Shown: positions 5,186 to 5,342 of the stretch, piece by piece
Numbering within the stretch: position 1 is the stretch's first letter
Layout: every line of letters begins with the position of its first letter
Source: CAYRVF01 sp964427535
Lineage (GTDB): Bacteria; Chloroflexota; Ktedonobacteria; Ktedonobacterales; JADMIN01
Length of the DNA: 5,342 bases
Assembly: GCA_964427535.1 (NCBI GenBank)
Contig: CAYRVF010000198.1
Span: forward strand, 1 to 5,342
Direction: 5' to 3'
Program-made: the position numbers and the translations under genes
The notes under the pieces: model-generated
The model's input: the letters and a program-made list of their open reading frames with translations, nothing else
Databases searched by the model: none
Told to the model about the DNA's origin: nothing

Positions 5186-5342
5186 GTGAAGGTCAGGTGG
5201 TTCATCTATGCCCTACTGGGGGCGGTCCCGCTCACGATCGTGGCGTGGTATCTCAATCGCTCGGGCGCGTACGCCAACCAGCTCACCTTCTGGATCTTCG
5301 GCCTCGCGCTCGTCTCGGTCATACCCCTGGCGGCGCTGCTCG
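5186..5342 (+). CDS. Probable Ca2+/H+ antiporter (CaCA/CAX family), N-terminal fragment (cut by window edge)
   Basis: Fifty-two codons are visible before the window ends. The product starts MKVRWFIYALLGAVPLTIVAW and continues with a hydrophilic turn (YLNRSGAYANQLT) and a second hydrophobic segment (FWIFGLALVSVIPLAALL). Membrane segments are at about residues 4-21 and 33-52. The two-helix layout and the ending ALVSVIPLAALL recall the start of CAX-type calcium/proton exchangers, where this stretch leads into the conserved G-E-A-T-E region of the first alpha repeat. That diagnostic motif falls just outside the window, so the assignment is tentative and another inner-membrane protein is possible. 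The GTG start is well supported by GGAGGAGAG (5172-5180) five bases upstream. The gene is divergent from the ABC exporter operon, with 262 bases between the start codons. Such antiporters move Ca2+ out of the cytoplasm in exchange for protons. Confidence 0.65.
   Translation, partial: MKVRWFIYALLGAVPLTIVAWYLNRSGAYANQLTFWIFGLALVSVIPLAALL

Noticed and set aside
4978..5205. 75-codon minus-strand open frame covering the exporter promoter and the start of the gene at 5186
   Set aside because: No ribosome-binding site or recognisable content. It runs over a good -10 and into the opposite coding start.

Overview
The window is GC-rich bacterial DNA (roughly two thirds G+C by eye) with densely packed genes and several GTG start codons. 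Four protein signals are recognisable: a LeuB-type dehydrogenase, a membrane-anchored protein with a Pro/Thr/Ser-rich tail, a two-gene ABC exporter, and the beginning of what looks like a Ca2+/H+ antiporter. The exporter's second subunit starts with an N-terminus of the type EILGKAYDARLVRRLWVYVRP, and the hypothetical protein ends in a Pro/Thr/Ser tail. Together these resemble Chloroflexota proteins (Thermomicrobia or Ktedonobacteria style), but that placement is an impression from memory and not a tested assignment.

Layout, left to right. Bases 1-143 (minus) hold the first codons of leuB, cut by the window edge. Bases 144-375 are a divergent promoter region: a minus-strand promoter for leuB, a plus-strand promoter for the next gene, and a perfect 10-bp inverted repeat between the two. 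Bases 376-1113 (plus) encode an unrecognised single-pass membrane protein. Bases 1114-1287 separate two convergent genes and contain two hairpins but no U-tract. Bases 1288-4923 (minus) carry a two-gene operon, first 3118-4923 and then 1288-3108, separated by 9 bases; it encodes the two halves of a heterodimeric ABC exporter. Bases 4924-5185 are a second divergent intergenic region with a 21-base palindromic element in the exporter leader. Bases 5186-5342 (plus) are the start of a probable CaCA-family antiporter, cut by the window edge.

How the genes work together. The two ABC half-transporters belong together. One has the canonical Walker B glutamate (E524). The other has aspartate there (D498) but keeps the canonical LSGGQ. 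This is the asymmetric pattern of exporters such as TM287/288 and BmrCD, with one consensus and one degenerate ATP site. The neighbouring genes (leuB, hypothetical protein, antiporter) have their own promoters, and nothing in the sequence ties them functionally to the exporter.

I see no CRISPR array, tRNA, rRNA, insertion sequence, phage gene or evident new system. The most useful leads are regulatory: the ACGCGCGT tandem palindrome downstream of the exporter promoter, the inverted repeat between the leuB and 376-1113 promoters, and a -10 sequence shared by the predicted promoters.
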